A stretch of 7,082 nucleotides of DNA. Source: an uncultured bacterium. GTDB taxonomy: Bacteria > Actinomycetota > Coriobacteriia > Coriobacteriales > Eggerthellaceae. Position numbers and translations under genes: made by a program. Of the stretch, positions 5,265 to 7,082 are shown one piece after another. The stretch's first letter is position 1. Each line of letters begins with the position of its first letter. The DNA is taken from the NCBI GenBank assembly GCA_947649215.1, contig CANSQW010000065.1, positions 1-7,082 on the forward strand. The letters run 5' to 3'. The notes under the pieces are model-generated. The model was not told the origin of the DNA and searched no databases. It worked only from the letters and a program-made list of their open reading frames with translations.

Positions 5265-6308
5265 ATGACCGACCCCCTTGCCTCGGCCGACTTCGGCGCC
5301 GTTCGCGCGGCCCTTGCGGAGGGCGCCATCGCCCTGGAGGATGTCGACCGCCGCTTCCCTGACCTCAAGGAGGCGTTCTTCGGCGACGCGCTCGGCGACG
5401 CGCGGGATCCCATCGAGGCGGTGCTCGCCTACAAGAGCCGCGGCTCGGGCTCCTACGACTGCGACGGCTCCGCCTTCTGGGTTTGGAACCGGGGGCGGCC
5501 CTACTGCACCACCGCCCGCGGCCCGGAGGCGGTTGCGCGCCTCTACGAGGCGCTGTGGGGATACCGCGTCGAGGAGCTGGGGAGCCGTGAGGGGCAGGTC
5601 CAATTCCTTCTCATCCCTCCGTACTTTCCGTATGACGCGTACCCCGACGTGACCGTCGCGAAGGCACGGCGCGTGGCCTGCGAGCTTTCCGGAGGTGATG
5701 TGATGAACAGCTTCTGGACCACCTACAAGCAGGCGCTCTCCCGCGCGGTCGTGCAGGGCGACATCCCCGCCATCTTGGACGATGGGGAGGCCTTCCACGG
5801 GTCGGTGGATGAGGAGGTGATGGCTCAGCTGCGGATCTTCGCCCGCCTCAGCCACACGCTGGGCAACCTCATTCCCTGCCAGAAGGGCTTCAACGCGGGA
5901 CGCTACTGGTCTACGATGGATTACTGGGATCTCACGCTCGTATTCATCCGCGACTGGTACCTGACCAAGCAGCAGCATCAGGCGCCCGAGGGTGCCGCCG
6001 TGCCTGACACGCCGCTCAACGCCGGCGTCCTGGCGGCGTGCAGCCGATGGCTCAACTCCTTCGGACGCGCGGAGGAGGGCTGGCGTGCGTTCGTTCGGCA
6101 GAACTTCCTCCAGCCCTACGTCGACGACGACTACGCGGTGCGCCCGTTCTTCGCAGGGCATGGCTTCGACTACCTGCGTCCCGAGGGACGGCGGGACGTT
6201 CTCGCGTGCCTGATGAGCATGAACGCCTGCATCATCGCACGCGGTAACCTGATGCTGGCGGAGCTTGCACGCGAGACGGAGGCGGGCGTGCGCCTGCCCC
6301 GCGACTGA
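5265..6308 (+). CDS. Uncharacterised 347-residue protein, ATPase operon
   Basis: I do not recognise this protein with confidence. It has no signal peptide and no membrane segment and should be cytoplasmic. Residues 1-55 are acidic and helical. Residues 63-130 are rich in aromatic residues (YDCDGSAFWVWNRGRPYC at 64-81, IPPYFPYDAYPD at 117-128). The most distinctive part is 145-235: DVMNSFWTTYK (145-155), then SHTLGNLIPCQKGFNAGR (196-213) and DYWDLTLVFIRDWYL (219-233). A similar arrangement (MNSF, then a Gly-rich strand, then GFN and a D-x-x-DLTL helix) occurs in uncharacterised proteins of Firmicutes, perhaps related to DUF6994, but I am unsure of that assignment. The gene lies 68 bp after the ATPase and 10 bp before the phosphoesterase on the same strand. 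Co-transcription is likely, and it may be a partner or substrate of the ATPase. An in-frame internal start with a good ribosome site is noted at 5703. No function is assigned. Confidence 0.85.
   Translation: MTDPLASADFGAVRAALAEGAIALEDVDRRFPDLKEAFFGDALGDARDPIEAVLAYKSRGSGSYDCDGSAFWVWNRGRPYCTTARGPEAVARLYEALWGYRVEELGSREGQVQFLLIPPYFPYDAYPDVTVAKARRVACELSGGDVMNSFWTTYKQALSRAVVQGDIPAILDDGEAFHGSVDEEVMAQLRIFARLSHTLGNLIPCQKGFNAGRYWSTMDYWDLTLVFIRDWYLTKQQHQAPEGAAVPDTPLNAGVLAACSRWLNSFGRAEEGWRAFVRQNFLQPYVDDDYAVRPFFAGHGFDYLRPEGRRDVLACLMSMNACIIARGNLMLAELARETEAGVRLPRD
5691..5705 (+). promoter_or_regulatory. Internal in-frame ribosome site and ATG
   Basis: GGAGGTGA (5691-5698) precedes an ATG at 5703 that is in frame with the surrounding gene (residue 147). 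Initiation there would give a 201-residue product starting MNSFWTTYK and containing the conserved-looking core. The match to the 16S tail is stronger than the site used at the gene's own start. It may be an accident of the Gly-Gly-Asp-Val-Met codons, since related proteins seem to carry this stretch inside the domain. Confidence 0.35.
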
Positions 6309-6318
6309 GAGGAGCCTC

Positions 6319-7032
6319 ATGACCGTCTACCTCACGGGGGACACCCACGGACTGTACGACATCGACAAGCTGCGCGCCGCCGCCTGGGAGGGGCGCGACT
6401 GGCGCCCGACGGCCGATGACTACCTGATCATCGTCGGAGACGTGGCGTGCATCTGGCGCACGCAGACGTGGGACCTGCCCGCGTACGACGCGCGCGATCA
6501 GGAGGTGATCGACGCCCTGACCGAGCTGCCGTGGACGGTGCTGTTCATCGACGGCAACCACGAGAACCACGACACGCTTCTGGCCTTGGAAGCGGAGCGC
6601 TGGCACGGCGGGCTGGTGAATCGCATCTCAGACCGGCTGATCCACCTGATGCGCGGGCAGGTGTTCGACATCGGCGGCCTGCTCTTTTTCACCATGGGCG
6701 GCGCGCACTCGCCGGACTGGGCCCATCGCATCGAGGGGATCAGCTGGTGGCCCGAGGAGATGCCCGAGCCTGACGAGTACGACGAGGCGCGCGCCAACCT
6801 GGCGGCCGTCGGCGGCGCCGTTGACGTCGTGCTGTCCCATACTTGTCCCACCCAGGTGATCGACGAGATCGTGAGCGCCCAGTTTTCCCAGGCTGACGAG
6901 TTGACCGAGTGGCTGCGGCGCCTTGTTGATGAGATAGACTTTCGGTACTGGTACTTCGGGCACTTCCACGAGGACTCGGCGGGGCTCTATGACGGGCGCT
7001 CTCGTGTTTGTTCGAGGGCATCGTGGAGCTGA
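6319..7032 (+). CDS. Calcineurin-like metallophosphoesterase, C-terminus probably frameshifted
   Basis: As read, this encodes 237 residues of a two-metal phosphoesterase of the calcineurin-like (Metallophos) family, which hydrolyses phosphate mono- or diesters; the substrate is unknown. Metal-site motifs are all present: GDTHG (7-11; D8, H10), VGD (39-41; D41), GNHE (79-82; N80, H81), SHTCP (173-177; H174) and GHFH (214-217; H215, H217). The layout, including LIHLMRGQVF (108-117) and MGGAHS (126-131), is that of small cytoplasmic phosphoesterases common in Firmicutes and relatives, and the length is near their usual size. The ATG at 6319 has GAGAGGAG just before it (6307-6314) and starts 10 bp after the upstream stop, so it belongs to the same operon. 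The last seven residues (CSRASWS) look foreign: one base is probably missing in the T run at 7007-7009. Adding it gives an ending in ELNPETGAGLEVD, with a stop at 7065-7067 and 249 residues in total. The catalytic core is intact either way. Confidence 0.9.
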   Translation: MTVYLTGDTHGLYDIDKLRAAAWEGRDWRPTADDYLIIVGDVACIWRTQTWDLPAYDARDQEVIDALTELPWTVLFIDGNHENHDTLLALEAERWHGGLVNRISDRLIHLMRGQVFDIGGLLFFTMGGAHSPDWAHRIEGISWWPEEMPEPDEYDEARANLAAVGGAVDVVLSHTCPTQVIDEIVSAQFSQADELTEWLRRLVDEIDFRYWYFGHFHEDSAGLYDGRSRVCSRASWS

Positions 7033-7067
7033 ACCCCGAGACGGGCGCGGGCCTGGAGGTAGACTGA
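7006..7067 (+). other. Out-of-frame 3' tail of the phosphoesterase gene
   Basis: After DGRSRV (codons to 7008) the frame runs into TGA at 7030-7032. In the -1 register the following bases read LFEGIVELNPETGAGLEVD and stop at 7065-7067. That text continues the protein naturally, and a motif of the DGR...LFE.IVEL kind is usual at the end of related phosphoesterases. TTTT shortened to TTT at 7007-7009 explains it. Either a real mutation or a sequencing slip in a homopolymer would produce this. Confidence 0.7.
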
Positions 7068-7071
7068 CGAC

Positions 7072-7082
7072 GTGGCGGACGC
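7072..7082 (+). CDS. Possible start of a further gene (cut by window end)
   Basis: GTG at 7072-7074 is followed by GCG GAC (Val/Met-Ala-Asp) up to the window end. GGAGGT at 7055-7060 lies 11 bases upstream, inside the end of the phosphoesterase tail. The spacing is rather long but usable. Too little sequence remains to say more; if real, the operon continues past this window. Confidence 0.2.

Noticed and set aside
5004..6320. A 438-codon open frame on the - strand opposite the unknown protein
   Set aside because: It crosses two + strand genes and their gap, has low-complexity Arg/Pro/Ala-rich parts and no family features. The + strand frame has a ribosome site and a conserved-looking core.
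1..7082. CRISPR array, tRNA or rRNA
   Set aside because: No regularly spaced direct repeats of 20-40 bases, no cloverleaf-like sequence and no rRNA signatures were seen on either strand.

Overview
This window is strongly GC-rich chromosomal DNA. The coding regions have G or C at most third codon positions, so the opposite strands are also full of long spurious open frames. Protein style suggests a high-GC Gram-positive gut actinobacterium of the class Coriobacteriia (Eggerthella, Olsenella or Collinsella relatives). The basis is a Xre-type HTH joined to membrane segments, a Firmicutes-like Xre regulator with a Cys-x3-Cys-Pro-Leu-Gly motif, and a Firmicutes-like small metallophosphoesterase. 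This placement rests on remembered family resemblance, not on a search, and is only moderately sure.

Layout. Positions 1-292 hold GC- and pyrimidine-rich sequence with no convincing gene. Next comes a membrane-tethered HTH regulator (293-913, +). Positions 914-1514 form a 600-base gene-free stretch between two convergent genes. It contains GC-rich hairpins and a fold-back element (about 1252-1462) with perfect 27-bp inverted arms, a hairpin at each outer end and a third, diverged copy of the arm motif inside. A small Xre-family regulator (1515-2003, -) follows, with a perfect TATAAT -10 box in front of it. A 316-bp divergent intergenic region separates it from a three-gene + strand cluster. 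The cluster encodes a 958-residue CbxX/CfqX-type AAA+ ATPase (2320-5196), an uncharacterised 347-residue protein (5265-6308) and a calcineurin-like metallophosphoesterase (6319-7032 as read; a one-base frameshift near 7007 has probably removed an ending that originally reached 7067). A further gene may begin at about 7072.

How the parts may work together. The three + strand genes share orientation and short gaps (68 and 10 bp), each with a good ribosome site and no visible terminator between them, so they are probably one operon. The divergent Xre regulator is the natural candidate to control it. The ATPase is the most interesting protein. Two clear CbxX-type AAA modules are preceded by a segment that looks like a third AAA fold without its Walker motifs, and the first active module has lost the stretch that carries the pore loop in the second. 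This suggests an asymmetric remodelling or activating machine, with the neighbouring unknown protein and phosphoesterase as candidate partners. That functional link is inference; no pathway or substrate can be read from the sequence.
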